Part shown: positions 18,587 through 27,986 of the stretch, piece by piece
Layout of the letters: the number at the start of each line of letters is the position of its first letter
How positions within the stretch are numbered: the stretch's first letter is position 1
Origin: Vibrio sp. CB1-14
GTDB lineage: Bacteria > Pseudomonadota > Gammaproteobacteria > Enterobacterales > Vibrionaceae
Direction: 5' to 3'
Length of the DNA: 64,000 nucleotides
Assembly: GCF_040412085.2 (NCBI RefSeq)
Contig: NZ_CP115920.1
Coordinates: 1,116,001 to 1,180,000, forward strand
Position numbers and translations under genes: made by a program
Notes under the pieces: generated by a model
The model's input: only the letters and a program-made list of their open reading frames with translations
Told to the model about the DNA's origin: nothing
Database searches by the model: none

Positions 18587-20179
18587 TTAGTGTCCAGATG
18601 AGATAGCGCTCTCAACTACTGCACCAGTGTGCTCAACAATCCAACCTGCTTCATAGAACCATGCAGTCATTGGCTCAACCAGGTAGATGATGCCAAGAAG
18701 ACCCACAATCGATAGGACGATGGTGTATGGCAGTGCCATGATAACCATACGACCGTAAGAAAGGCGGATAAGCGGTGCTAACGCTGAAGTAAGTAGGAAT
18801 AGGAACGCTGCTTGACCGTTTGGCGTTGCAACAGATGGTAGGTTCGTACCTGTGTTGATTGCAACACCCAGTAGGTCGAACTGGTCACGAGTGATCACGC
18901 CATCAATCAGCGCTGTTTTCACTTCGTTGATGTAAACAGTACCGACGAATACGTTATCGGATACCATCGACAATAAACCGTTAGCAACATAGAACAGTGC
19001 AAGCTGAGTGCCTTTGTCTTCGATGTGAAGAACGGCGTCAATGATTGGTTTAAATAGACCTTGGTCAACAATCACAGCAACGATGGAGAAGAATACAGCA
19101 AGTAGTGCAGTAAACGGCAGCGCCTCTTCAAAGGCTTTACCCATTGAGTGCTCTTCAATCACGCCGGTAAACGCCGTTGCTAGAACGATAACTGATAGAC
19201 CGATAAGACCAACTGCTGCTAGGTGCATTGCCAGAGCGACAATCAGCCATACTGCAATTGCGCCTTGGATCCAAAGTTTCGCCACATCTTGCTTGGTACG
19301 CGATTTACGTTCTTCACGATCGAATTCAACTAAGATGTTACGCACGTTATCAGGCAATTCTGCGCCGTAACCAAACACACCGATTTTCTCTACAATGAAA
19401 CAGGTAGCAAGGCCACAGATAAGTACAGGCCCCGTAACAGGTAGCATGCGAATAATGAACTCACCAAACTCCCAGCCTGCTTGACCGGCAATGATAAGGT
19501 TTTGAGGCTCACCAACCATAGTCATAACGCCACCTAGTGCTGTACCCACACCGGCATGCATCAATAGTGAACGTAGGAATGCACGGTAATCTTCTAGATC
19601 GTCACGAGTCAGATCGGTGATTTCACCGTCATGAGTGTGGTCGTGAGACGAGCCGTAGTTCTTACCTGAAGCCACTTTATGGTAGATGGAGTAGAAACCA
19701 ACTGACACGCTGATAACAACCGCAATGACCGTTAGTGCATCTAGGAATGCAGATAGGAAAGCCGCAGCAAAACAGAAGGCCAAAGACAACACAGCCTTCG
19801 AGCGAATGCCAAGCAATATCTTAGTAAAGATGAACAGCAGGAGCTGTTTCATAAAGTAGATACCAGCAACCATGAAGACCAGAAGCAATAATACTTCTAT
19901 GTTGTTGATCAGTTCATGCATAACCATGTCGGAGCTTGTCATGCCAATTGCGACAGCTTCTATGGCGAGTAAACCACCAGGTTGTAGCGGGTAGCACTTA
20001 AGTGCCATAGCAAGAGTGAAAATGAATTCCACAACAAGCAGCCAACCTGCAACGAACGGGTCAACGAGGAAGAAAACAATAGGGTTGATGATTAGGAAAG
20101 CGATGATCGCTAGTTTATACCAATCGGGTGCCTTACCAAGAAAGTTCTTGATAAATGCATTTCCAAGGGACATCGGCAT
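18587..20179 (-). CDS. nhaB: Na+/H+ antiporter NhaB
   Basis: The 530-residue inner membrane antiporter has about 12 membrane segments and a start ([20 protein letters not shown]) typical of Vibrio NhaB. Recognisable regions are [38 protein letters not shown] and [15 protein letters not shown]. It exports sodium in exchange for protons, important for marine species. An unusually long upstream region (690 bp to fadR) contains a possible structured leader at 20312-20384. Confidence 0.95.
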   Translation of the reverse strand: MPMSLGNAFIKNFLGKAPDWYKLAIIAFLIINPIVFFLVDPFVAGWLLVVEFIFTLAMALKCYPLQPGGLLAIEAVAIGMTSSDMVMHELINNIEVLLLLVFMVAGIYFMKQLLLFIFTKILLGIRSKAVLSLAFCFAAAFLSAFLDALTVIAVVISVSVGFYSIYHKVASGKNYGSSHDHTHDGEITDLTRDDLEDYRAFLRSLLMHAGVGTALGGVMTMVGEPQNLIIAGQAGWEFGEFIIRMLPVTGPVLICGLATCFIVEKIGVFGYGAELPDNVRNILVEFDREERKSRTKQDVAKLWIQGAIAVWLIVALAMHLAAVGLIGLSVIVLATAFTGVIEEHSMGKAFEEALPFTALLAVFFSIVAVIVDQGLFKPIIDAVLHIEDKGTQLALFYVANGLLSMVSDNVFVGTVYINEVKTALIDGVITRDQFDLLGVAINTGTNLPSVATPNGQAAFLFLLTSALAPLIRLSYGRMVIMALPYTIVLSIVGLLGIIYLVEPMTAWFYEAGWIVEHTGAVVESAISSGH

Positions 20180-20869
20180 GGGAATACTCTTATGTTGTTA
20201 TTAATCGACAGTAGCAAAGGGTACGAAGAGTATTTGAGTGGGCTTCCAAATAAATCGGCAGAATTAAAAAACTTAGAAAACGAACAAAAATCACGCACTG
20301 CATAAACGGAGTGGGGAGTATGTTCACTTGCCAAGTCCCTCAGCTGCTAAGCACTCCTTGCTTCGCCCGAAAAGATACTCCTCGGTAAGATTTAGTCAAC
20401 AAAAATTACCTTTAGACATAATGAAAAAGGCACTTTTTGCCAAAAACGCGATCTATACGAAATAAGCTAGGTATAGCTGCAGTCAATGGTTGATTTTTTT
20501 CTTTGTTGACCGTGTTCTGAATGAAACACTGCTCTAGGATGATATGACAATCACAGCTGTCAAAAAAGCATGTTTTTTAGGCGAATTCTTACCAATTCAT
20601 CGGAAATATCTTATTGATTGATCAGGCGAATGAAGTTCACTAACATCATGCAATTCAGGAGTTTGTAATATTAATAAAAAGTAAATACTCATGTAATATT
20701 CATGCTTCGTACCCATAAATGGATATAGCTGTCTAAATGTCAAAATAGAGTTATTACTCCATTTTGTTATTGTTACATAGATAAGTAGTGTAGGTTTACC
20801 AAAATCTGGAAGTAGTGGTATGATGAGTTTCATGTAACGATAAATACAATAGATTGGAAACACCCCATA
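20180..20869. other. long divergent intergenic region between nhaB and fadR
   Basis: 690 bp without a convincing gene. The nhaB side has a possible minus-strand promoter (TTGGCA, 17 bp, TATGTC around 20415-20445) and a stem-closed element at 20312-20384. The fadR side is very AT-rich with TACAAT at 20845-20850 as a candidate -10. Short ORFs here lack ribosome binding sites and recognisable content. Confidence 0.5.
20312..20384 (-). ncRNA. possible structured nhaB 5' leader (riboswitch candidate)
   Basis: In the nhaB transcript GGAGTAT (20375-20381) pairs perfectly with ATACTCC (20315-20321), extendable to 10 bp with wobbles. It encloses ~53 nt with three small potential hairpins (for example ACTT-GGC-AAGT at 20326-20336 and TGC-TTA-GCA at 20345-20353). 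The element lies about 135 nt before the start codon. No known class was recognised with confidence, and the inner hairpins are weak. Confidence 0.3.
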
Positions 20870-21709
20870 ATGGTAATTAAGGCGAAGAGCCCAGCAGGGT
20901 TCGCTGAAAAGTATATTATTGAGAGTATCTGGAACGGCCGTTTCCCACCAGGCTCAATTCTCCCAGCTGAGCGAGAGCTGTCAGAACTAATTGGGGTCAC
21001 ACGAACTACGCTGCGTGAAGTGTTGCAGCGACTAGCCCGTGATGGCTGGCTAACTATCCAACATGGTAAGCCAACCAAAGTAAACCAATTCATGGAGACC
21101 TCGGGTCTGCATATTCTTGATACGCTCATGACGCTTGATGCGGATAATGCGACATCGATCGTTGAAGACCTGCTTGCGGCTCGCACTAACATCAGCCCAA
21201 TTTTCATGCGCTATGCATTTAAAGCGAACAAAGAAAATGCTGAACGCACTATCGAAGGTATCATTGAGTCTTGCGAAAGCTTGCTGAATGCAGAGTCTTG
21301 GGACGCGTTCATTGCGTCGTCACCGTATGCCGATAAACTCAAGGCGCACGTAAAAGATGACGGCGATAAAGATGAAGCGGCACGCCAGGCATCGCTCATC
21401 GCTCAAACCTTTAATTTCTACGACTACTCGTTGTTCCAGCGTTTGGCGTTCCATTCTGGAAACCAAATCTATGGTTTGATCTTCAATGGTCTTAAGAAGC
21501 TGTATGACCGTGTTGGCTCGTACTACTTTTCAAACCCAGAAGCACGTACTTTGGCACTTAATTTCTATAAAGAGCTGTTAGAGGTATGCCGCACGGGAGA
21601 TCGTGACAGACTGCCTAACGCTATTCGTCAATACGGTATGGAAAGTGGCCAAATCTGGACTCAGATGAAGACCACACTGCCGAGCAACTTTACAGAAGAC
21701 GACAGTTAA
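20870..21709 (+). CDS. fadR: fatty acid metabolism regulator FadR (Vibrio type)
   Basis: The 279-residue GntR-family regulator has a winged helix at residues ~1-75 ([30 protein letters not shown]) and a helical acyl-CoA-binding domain. It is about 40 residues longer than E. coli FadR; the extra part (roughly residues 138-177) corresponds to the insertion known in Vibrio FadR, reported to form a second ligand pocket. It represses fad genes and activates fab genes, and long-chain acyl-CoA releases it from DNA. A candidate target box lies before fadH at 60319 in this window. Confidence 0.95.
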   Translation: MVIKAKSPAGFAEKYIIESIWNGRFPPGSILPAERELSELIGVTRTTLREVLQRLARDGWLTIQHGKPTKVNQFMETSGLHILDTLMTLDADNATSIVEDLLAARTNISPIFMRYAFKANKENAERTIEGIIESCESLLNAESWDAFIASSPYADKLKAHVKDDGDKDEAARQASLIAQTFNFYDYSLFQRLAFHSGNQIYGLIFNGLKKLYDRVGSYYFSNPEARTLALNFYKELLEVCRTGDRDRLPNAIRQYGMESGQIWTQMKTTLPSNFTEDDS

Positions 21710-21729
21710 TAGACGTTGATTACGAATAG

Positions 21730-21756
21730 AAAAAACCGCCGATTGGCGGTTTTTTT
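21730..21756. terminator. bidirectional intrinsic terminator after fadR
   Basis: The stem AACCGCC/GGCGGTT with a GATT loop is flanked by A- and T-runs. It also overlaps the stop codon of the convergent gene. Confidence 0.85.
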
Positions 21757-22543
21757 ATGCCACTGCAATTTTCGGCAGTGTTGAGTAAATCGACTGTGCC
21801 ACCGTCGTGACCGAGCGGTCATAGCAGTGAAAAATAAGCTCCGACAATTGTGAAGTTATGCGGTATAGACGCTGCTTAAACTCATCAGCTGAGCTGTCTG
21901 CGTCGACATCGGCAATGCGCGCCAGTAAATCCTCATGCAGATGCTGCTGCAAGCTTAAATCTTGGCTGATGTGCAGCGCACTGAGCTGGTGGCTTAATTG
22001 CTTAATCAGACTACGGATTGCGTTCTGACTGTCTTTTTTTCCCAGCGTTTCAATGTGCAACCGTAATGTGGTGAGCGTGTCCATGTAGGGCACAATGGCC
22101 TGCCAGCTTTTGCGCTGAGTAGGCAGCAGGTGAGTTTGGCCATCTGCTTTTGCCCAAGTGGAGATGGTACTTTGAACCAAAATCAGCGCATCTCGAATCA
22201 ATTGACTATGCACCAGTTGATTGTCTCGCACAGTTTGCTGTTGCCAGTGTTGAAGTTGCTGCGTGACACACGCCTTAATGTCGCTAAATCCATCTAGGTG
22301 ATGCAGAGCACGGCTCTCTAGCAGTAGCTGAAGTTGGACACGTGCACTAGTTTGCTGCCTTTGGTTATTGTGTCCGAACAATAAGCTGTAATGGGTCGCT
22401 TCTCGGTGCATTCTCAGTAAGGCGATTAGCTTTCTCAGATCTGCTAAACGTCGATAGTAGCATTCGTGACTCACGCCACCTTCTGGCGTCAAGCTGAACA
22501 TGCGGCGAACCGCGCTGGATGTTTTTCCTAGAGAATATGTCAT
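21755..22543 (-). CDS. uncharacterised all-helical protein, paralogue of the next upstream gene
   Basis: The protein has 262 residues from the ATG at 22543, with GGAGG 6 bp upstream. No family was recognised. It aligns along its length with the protein at 22665-23471: LRKLIALLRMHREATHYSLLF matches LRDLITLIRQHRTATHYQLMF, then NQLVHSQLIRDALILVQSTIS and a C-terminal SELIFHCYDRSVTTVAQSIY. The paralogue begins with a membrane helix; this copy lacks one. The HR-ATHY region faintly recalls nitrate/nitrite-sensing (NIT) helical domains, but that is a guess. Confidence 0.65.
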   Translation of the reverse strand: MTYSLGKTSSAVRRMFSLTPEGGVSHECYYRRLADLRKLIALLRMHREATHYSLLFGHNNQRQQTSARVQLQLLLESRALHHLDGFSDIKACVTQQLQHWQQQTVRDNQLVHSQLIRDALILVQSTISTWAKADGQTHLLPTQRKSWQAIVPYMDTLTTLRLHIETLGKKDSQNAIRSLIKQLSHQLSALHISQDLSLQQHLHEDLLARIADVDADSSADEFKQRLYRITSQLSELIFHCYDRSVTTVAQSIYSTLPKIAVA

Positions 22544-22664
22544 TGTCGCCTCCATGCGAACGGGGTTAACCCAAGGTTGTGCTTTCATCGAGACCTATTG
22601 AAATGGTGCCTTGGGTTATATCCTTAATAGCCTACTTCTTGATTATGAAAGGTAAGTGACAAAC

Positions 22665-23471
22665 TCAGACCGTCATTATGTTCGGCACTGGTTGATAGAG
22701 ATCACTCGCAATTTCACTGACCAGTCCGTCATAACTAGAGAAGATGAGCTCTGACAACTCGGCTGTAAGTTGGTACATAAATTCTTTGTCCAGTGGCGTA
22801 TCTGGATTTTCAATTAAGGCTTCAATTTTACTGACCGTGGTGCTGTACATAGGTGATGGAACGCTCAATGGTCCAACAAGGCTAAGGTGATTTACTTTGC
22901 GGTGCATTTGCTTACAGTAGTGAAGAATGCGCTGCCTGCCGAGTTCAGAGTCTGTGCCATCAATACAAATACGTAGCTGAGTCAAACAGTCCAATGAATC
23001 GATCACGCCTTGCCAAACATTACGATATTCCTGTTCTAGTTCCTCTCGCTCTGAATCTATTAGCCAAGCGGTGAAAATTTCGTCAACCAAGAAAAGGGTT
23101 TGACGGATCAGTTTGCCGTGGACAATTTGGTTCTTACTGACAGTGTGTTTCTTCCATGAGCGAGAAAGCAGTTTGACGTTGCTGTGTAGCACTCGATAGA
23201 GCGGTTTGTTGTCAAAGTGGGCAATGTTGATCAGTTTGAGACAGCATTCTTCCATCGCCATTTCAATTTTTTCCAGGTGTTTGATCTTCTTCTGATCAAA
23301 CATTAATTGATAGTGAGTCGCGGTGCGATGCTGGCGAATTAGGGTGATGAGATCACGCAGTTGCACGACCAATTGATATTTACGCTCTACCTTGGCCTCG
23401 GTGATTTTTGCATAGCGATAAATCGCAGCCAAAATAGCCACGGATAAGACTAGAGATATCAATACAAACAT
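22665..23471 (-). CDS. uncharacterised membrane-anchored helical protein, paralogue of the next gene
   Basis: The protein has 268 residues from the ATG at 23471, with AGGAGG 5 bp upstream; an upstream in-frame extension lacks a ribosome binding site. A single N-terminal membrane segment (VLISLVLSVAILAAIYRYA) is followed by a helical domain with RQHRTATHYQLMFD, NQIVHGKLIRQTLFLVDEI and a C-terminal SELIFSSYDGLVSEIASDLY. It lies 121 bp upstream of its paralogue on the same strand, probably as a duplicated pair. No function can be assigned. Confidence 0.65.
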   Translation of the reverse strand: MFVLISLVLSVAILAAIYRYAKITEAKVERKYQLVVQLRDLITLIRQHRTATHYQLMFDQKKIKHLEKIEMAMEECCLKLINIAHFDNKPLYRVLHSNVKLLSRSWKKHTVSKNQIVHGKLIRQTLFLVDEIFTAWLIDSEREELEQEYRNVWQGVIDSLDCLTQLRICIDGTDSELGRQRILHYCKQMHRKVNHLSLVGPLSVPSPMYSTTVSKIEALIENPDTPLDKEFMYQLTAELSELIFSSYDGLVSEIASDLYQPVPNIMTV

Positions 23472-23627
23472 AACGACCTCCTTTATGTCGTCTAATGTCT
23501 TCAAGAGATATAGAGCAAAGGGAGTGCCAAGATGGAATATTGATATAAAACAGTAACTTAATACTTTTGGGGTAGGGAGAGGTGCTGCGTTTTGGTGCAA
23601 TTGCACATTATCTGTGAATTAAGTCAC

Positions 23628-23655
23628 AAAAAAAGCCAGCAAGAATGCTGGCTTT
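23628..23655 (-). terminator. intrinsic terminator of metG
   Basis: On the minus strand the stem AGCCAGCA/TGCTGGCT is followed by a T-run. It lies about 20 bp after the metG stop codon. Confidence 0.8.
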
Positions 23656-23675
23656 AGTCTAGCGATATTAACGTG

Positions 23676-25736
23676 TTACATCACACGCATGCCTGGCTGA
23701 GCACCTTCGTGTGGCTCAAGGATCCATAAGTCGCTACCACCAGGGCCTGCGGCTAGGATCATGCCTTCAGACATACCAAACTTCATCTTGCGAGGCTTCA
23801 GGTTTGCTACCATAACAGTTAGCTTGCCTTCTAGTTCTTCTGGTTTGTATGCCGACTTAATACCAGAGAATACTTGGCGAGTTTCTCCGCCAATATCTAG
23901 CTGGAACTTAAGTAGCTTGTTCGCTTTTGGCACTTCTTCACAAGAAATGATGCGAGCAATACGCATGTCCACTTTGGCAAAGTCGTCAAACTCGATCTCA
24001 TCAGCGATAGGATCTTTATCAAGCTCAGTTTGGCTTGCTTTGTTCTTCTCTGCTTCCGCTTTTTCTTTCGCCGCAACTTCTGCTGCCGCGTCTTCTTTAG
24101 AAGCTTCAATCATCGCTTCTACTTTCTTAGGATCGATGCGGTTAAACAGGGCTTTGAACTTAGTGATTTCGTGACCAGTAAGCGGCGCGGCAATACCTTC
24201 CCATGTTAGCGTTTCGTTTAGGAATGCTTCTGTACGCGCTGCCAAATCTGGCATAACTGGCTTCAGGTACGTCATCAGAACGCGGAATAGGTTAATACCC
24301 ACTGAACAGATGTCTTGAAGCTCTTGGTCTTTGCCTTCTTCTTTAGCAACAACCCAAGGTGCTTTCTCGTCAACGTACTGGTTTGCTTTGTCAGCTAATG
24401 CCGTGATTTCACGGATTGCACGACCAAACTCGCGAGACTCGTAAAGCTCTGCGATGCGGTCAGCGGCTGCAACGAATTCGTTGTATAGCTCAGGCTCAGC
24501 AAAGTTGTCAGAAAGCTTGCCTTCGAAACGTTTGCTGATGAAGCCAGCGTTACGAGAAGCTAGGTTAACAATCTTGTTGACGACGTCAGCGTTAACACGT
24601 TGCGTGAAGTCTTCCAGGTTAAGGTCTAGATCGTCAATACGGCTGTTTAGCTTAGCAGCGTAGTAGTAACGTAGACACTCAGGATCCAAGTGGTTTAGGT
24701 ACGTTGCCGCCTTGATGAAGGTGCCTTTCGACTTAGACATCTTAGCGCCGTTTACCGTCACGTAGCCGTGAACGAAAACGTTATTTGGCTTACGGAAGCC
24801 ACTGCCTTCGAGCATTGCTGGCCAGAATAGGCTGTGGAAGTAAACAATGTCTTTACCGATGAAGTGGTAGAGCTCAGTCGAGCTGTCTTTTTTCCAGTAC
24901 TCATCGAAATCGAGGTCGTCACGTTTGCCACAAAGGTTTTTGAATGACGCCATGTAGCCAACAGGGGCATCTAGCCAAACGTAGAAGAACTTGTTCTTTT
25001 CGCCTGGGATTTCGAAACCGAAGTAAGGTGCATCGCGAGAAATATCCCACTGCTGCAGACCTGACTCGAACCACTCTTGCATCTTGTTCGCTGTTTCAGA
25101 TTGAAGCGAGCCAGAGCGAGTCCACTCTTTTAACATGCTTTCAAACTGAGGCAGGTCGAAGAAGAAGTGCTCAGAGTCTTTCATGACTGGTGTCGCGCCA
25201 GACACGGCTGATTTAGGATTAATCAGTTCAGTTGGGCTGTAGGTTTCGCCACAGTTATCACAGTTGTCGCCGTATTGATCTTCCGACTTACATTTCGGGC
25301 AAGTACCTTTAACGAAGCGATCCGGTAGGAACATCTCTTTTTCTGGGTCAAACAGCTGAGAAATAGTGCGGCTAGAAATGAAGCCATTCTTCTTCAGCTC
25401 AAGGTAAATATGAGATGCCAACTCGCGGTTCTCGTCTGAGTGCGTGCTGTGGTAGTTGTCAAAACTGATATCAAAGCCAGCGAAGTCTTTCTGGTGCTCT
25501 TCACTAACTGCTGCGATCATTTCTTCCGGCGTGATCCCCATCTGCTGAGCTTTCAGCATGATTGGTGTGCCGTGAGCGTCATCAGCACAAATGAAGTTTA
25601 CTACGTTGCCACGTAGACGTTGGTAGCGCACCCAAATATCCGCTTGGATATGCTCAAGCATATGACCTAGGTGGATAGAGCCGTTAGCGTACGGAAGTGC
25701 ACAAGTGACCAACAGTTTTCTTGGATCGGTTGCCAT
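23676..25736 (-). CDS. metG: methionyl-tRNA synthetase
   Basis: The 686-residue class I synthetase has the HIGH motif in [14 protein letters not shown] (residues ~16-29), a zinc-binding knuckle CPKC...CDNCG (~146-162) and KMSKS in [11 protein letters not shown] (~335). A C-terminal EMAP/OB-fold tRNA-binding domain (residues ~585-686, with [20 protein letters not shown]) follows, after a charged Ala/Lys/Glu-rich linker. It charges tRNA-Met. It is transcribed divergently from apbC, as in enterics. Confidence 0.97.
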   Translation of the reverse strand: MATDPRKLLVTCALPYANGSIHLGHMLEHIQADIWVRYQRLRGNVVNFICADDAHGTPIMLKAQQMGITPEEMIAAVSEEHQKDFAGFDISFDNYHSTHSDENRELASHIYLELKKNGFISSRTISQLFDPEKEMFLPDRFVKGTCPKCKSEDQYGDNCDNCGETYSPTELINPKSAVSGATPVMKDSEHFFFDLPQFESMLKEWTRSGSLQSETANKMQEWFESGLQQWDISRDAPYFGFEIPGEKNKFFYVWLDAPVGYMASFKNLCGKRDDLDFDEYWKKDSSTELYHFIGKDIVYFHSLFWPAMLEGSGFRKPNNVFVHGYVTVNGAKMSKSKGTFIKAATYLNHLDPECLRYYYAAKLNSRIDDLDLNLEDFTQRVNADVVNKIVNLASRNAGFISKRFEGKLSDNFAEPELYNEFVAAADRIAELYESREFGRAIREITALADKANQYVDEKAPWVVAKEEGKDQELQDICSVGINLFRVLMTYLKPVMPDLAARTEAFLNETLTWEGIAAPLTGHEITKFKALFNRIDPKKVEAMIEASKEDAAAEVAAKEKAEAEKNKASQTELDKDPIADEIEFDDFAKVDMRIARIISCEEVPKANKLLKFQLDIGGETRQVFSGIKSAYKPEELEGKLTVMVANLKPRKMKFGMSEGMILAAGPGGSDLWILEPHEGAQPGMRVM

Positions 25737-25910
25737 ACTTAGTTTCGCTTTCTTTATTCAGAGTAAAAATATTGGCTAATACTACATGATGCGTGGCATG
25801 ACTCCAAGGTATCCGACATCAATCTCCCCAACTTTTTTAGGGTTCTGGTTCGGCCAAGTGAGTGCTAATCTTAGGAAGATTAGCAAAAGACTAACAATAA
25901 TAAGGAATGC

Positions 25911-26990
25911 ATGATGCGCACGTTCGAATCGAAACAAGATTTTTGCCAATGGCTAGGGGAGTTCAGCCACTCAAACCTCAAGCTGGGATGGAGTGAAGTC
26001 CCTGATGTGGTTAAGGTTGCAGCCTCGGGTGAGTTTCAAATTGCTCTGCCGTTTGCCAACCTCTCTGCGCGAGAGGCGTTAGCTCGCTGGATTGAGGGCA
26101 AGCAAGCCTCTGGCAAAGTTGCTAAGTTTCCTTTCTCCGTATCCGCCAGTACCAAAGCACTAGAAACCACGGTCGCGACGGAAATCAAAGGCGTGAAAAA
26201 CGTCATTGCGGTAACTTCGGCAAAAGGTGGCGTGGGTAAATCGACGACGGCGGTCAATCTAGCATTGGCAATCAGTCAGTTGGGAGCAAAAGTCGGTATT
26301 TTAGATGCCGATGTATACGTCCCTTCTATCCCTATCATGCTTGGTCAAATCGATGCGCATCCAGAGGTGCGTGAAGGCAAATGGATGCAACCAGTGCCGG
26401 CACATGGTATTTACACGCAATCTATTGGGTACCTGATGAGCACTGACGATGCAGCAATTTGGCGTGGCCCTATGGCGTCTAAAGCATTAGCTCAGCTTCT
26501 TAATGAAACGGAGTGGCCAGATTTGGATTACTTGGTTATCGATATGCCACCGGGCACAGGGGATATTCAGCTGACCTTATCTCAGCAAATACCGGTAACG
26601 GGCGCACTTATCGTTACTACGCCGCAAGATCTTGCTTTGGCGGACGCGATTAAAGGCGCAGCTATGTTCGAGAAGGTTTCGGTACCTGTGGTCGGTATTG
26701 TAGAGAACATGAGCTATCACATCTGTAGCCAATGTGGCTCTAAAGAGCACATTTTTGGGGCTGGCGGTGCAGAGTGGATGGCGGCTAAATTCGGTTTGAA
26801 TCTTCTTGGTCAGGTACCACTTCATATCGATATTCGCGAGTCGATTGATAATGGTGCGCCAACGGTAGTTTCACAGCCAGAAAGTGAGCATGCAACCATC
26901 TATCGAGAGCTTGCTGAAAGAGTCTGCTCGGATCTATTTTGGAGTGGCAAACCGAAACCAGACTCAATCTTGTTTAAGATGGTCGAATAA
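25911..26990 (+). CDS. apbC: iron-sulfur cluster carrier protein ApbC/Mrp
   Basis: The 359-residue P-loop ATPase has an N-terminal ~85-residue domain, then the deviant Walker A SAKGGVGKSTTAVNLA (residues ~103-118), DYLVIDMPPGTGDIQL and the paired cysteines CSQCG (~270) that carry a bridging Fe-S cluster between subunits. It delivers Fe-S clusters to apo-proteins. Two adjacent ATGs (25911, 25914) are possible starts behind AAGGA. Confidence 0.93.
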   Translation: MMRTFESKQDFCQWLGEFSHSNLKLGWSEVPDVVKVAASGEFQIALPFANLSAREALARWIEGKQASGKVAKFPFSVSASTKALETTVATEIKGVKNVIAVTSAKGGVGKSTTAVNLALAISQLGAKVGILDADVYVPSIPIMLGQIDAHPEVREGKWMQPVPAHGIYTQSIGYLMSTDDAAIWRGPMASKALAQLLNETEWPDLDYLVIDMPPGTGDIQLTLSQQIPVTGALIVTTPQDLALADAIKGAAMFEKVSVPVVGIVENMSYHICSQCGSKEHIFGAGGAEWMAAKFGLNLLGQVPLHIDIRESIDNGAPTVVSQPESEHATIYRELAERVCSDLFWSGKPKPDSILFKMVE

Positions 26991-27179
26991 CTCGATATGA
27001 ATTTGATTGGTTATTAAGCAAACAGTGCGTTGGTGGGTAATCGATTGCATTTTTTCATTCTTCGATCTGAGACAAAATTGAACGTCAAATAAGTGAGATA
27101 TCGACTAGTATCTATTGAATGATGTCCATATAATTACGCGGTTTTGTCCTCACCACCATATATGTACTAGGTGCAAAGA

Positions 27180-27821
27180 ATGTCTGATAATAATCAATGT
27201 GTCATCGTCGGTATCGCTGGCGCTTCTGCTTCTGGAAAAAGCCTCATCGCGAGCACTATCTATAATGAACTTCGCGAGAAGGTTGGCGATCATCAAATCG
27301 GTGTCATCACGGAAGATTGTTACTACAACGATCAAAGTCACTTGAGCATGGAAGAGCGTGTTAAAACCAACTACGACCACCCAAATGCTCTTGACCACGA
27401 TCTACTTTGTGATCACCTAGAGCAGTTGATCAATGGTGAAGCGGTTGAAGTACCAGAGTACAGCTACACTGAGCACACACGCACTGAAAATAGCACCTCT
27501 ATGACACCAAAGAAAGTGATCATCCTTGAAGGTATTCTACTGCTGACAGATCCTCGTCTACGTAAACTCATGCACGCGACAGTGTTCATGGATACACCAC
27601 TTGATATCTGTCTACTGCGCCGCGTTAAACGTGACGTTGAAGAACGTGGTCGTACAATGGAATCTGTTTTAAAACAGTACCAATCGACAGTTCGTCCTAT
27701 GTTTATGCAGTTTATTGAACCGTCAAAGCAACACGCGGACATTATTGTTCCACGTGGCGGTAAAAACCGTATTGCAATCGACGTGTTAAAAGCGCACATC
27801 GCTAAACTACTTCGTGCATAA
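27180..27821 (+). CDS. udk: uridine kinase
   Basis: At 213 residues from the ATG at 27180 it has the same length as E. coli Udk. It phosphorylates uridine and cytidine in pyrimidine salvage. The P-loop is [11 protein letters not shown] near the N-terminus, followed by [32 protein letters not shown] and [19 protein letters not shown]. The in-frame GTG at 27171 is less likely. A terminator follows, then asmA. Confidence 0.96.
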   Translation: MSDNNQCVIVGIAGASASGKSLIASTIYNELREKVGDHQIGVITEDCYYNDQSHLSMEERVKTNYDHPNALDHDLLCDHLEQLINGEAVEVPEYSYTEHTRTENSTSMTPKKVIILEGILLLTDPRLRKLMHATVFMDTPLDICLLRRVKRDVEERGRTMESVLKQYQSTVRPMFMQFIEPSKQHADIIVPRGGKNRIAIDVLKAHIAKLLRA

Positions 27822-27926
27822 TCCTGACTCAGTTCGGATTGAAAACGCACAATGAACGCGGTGAGAATGTCCTATAATAAATGGGTGCTTGAACGGCGTT
27901 TAAATTGCTTTATTTTTTAACTAATT

Positions 27927-27956
27927 AGTGGCACTTTATGTGCCACTTTTTGTTTT
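27927..27956 (+). terminator. intrinsic terminator between udk and asmA
   Basis: A perfect 8-bp stem AGTGGCAC/GTGCCACT with a TTTAT loop is followed by TTTTTGTTTTT, about 105 bp after udk. Confidence 0.85.
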
Positions 27957-27986
27957 TAGGTTTTCAGCCTTGCAAGGAAGTTGCTA

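Noticed and set aside
20110..20334. 74-codon minus-strand ORF overlapping the nhaB start and leader
   Set aside because: It overlaps the start of nhaB in another frame and begins inside the structured leader; no coding signal.
20312..20384. lysine riboswitch or c-di-GMP riboswitch as identity of the nhaB leader
   Set aside because: Conserved core motifs of these classes were not found, so only an unassigned structured leader is reported.
20597..20863. 88-codon ORF on the minus strand upstream of fadR
   Set aside because: It lies in very AT-rich promoter sequence, lacks a ribosome binding site and has no recognisable content; chance ORF.
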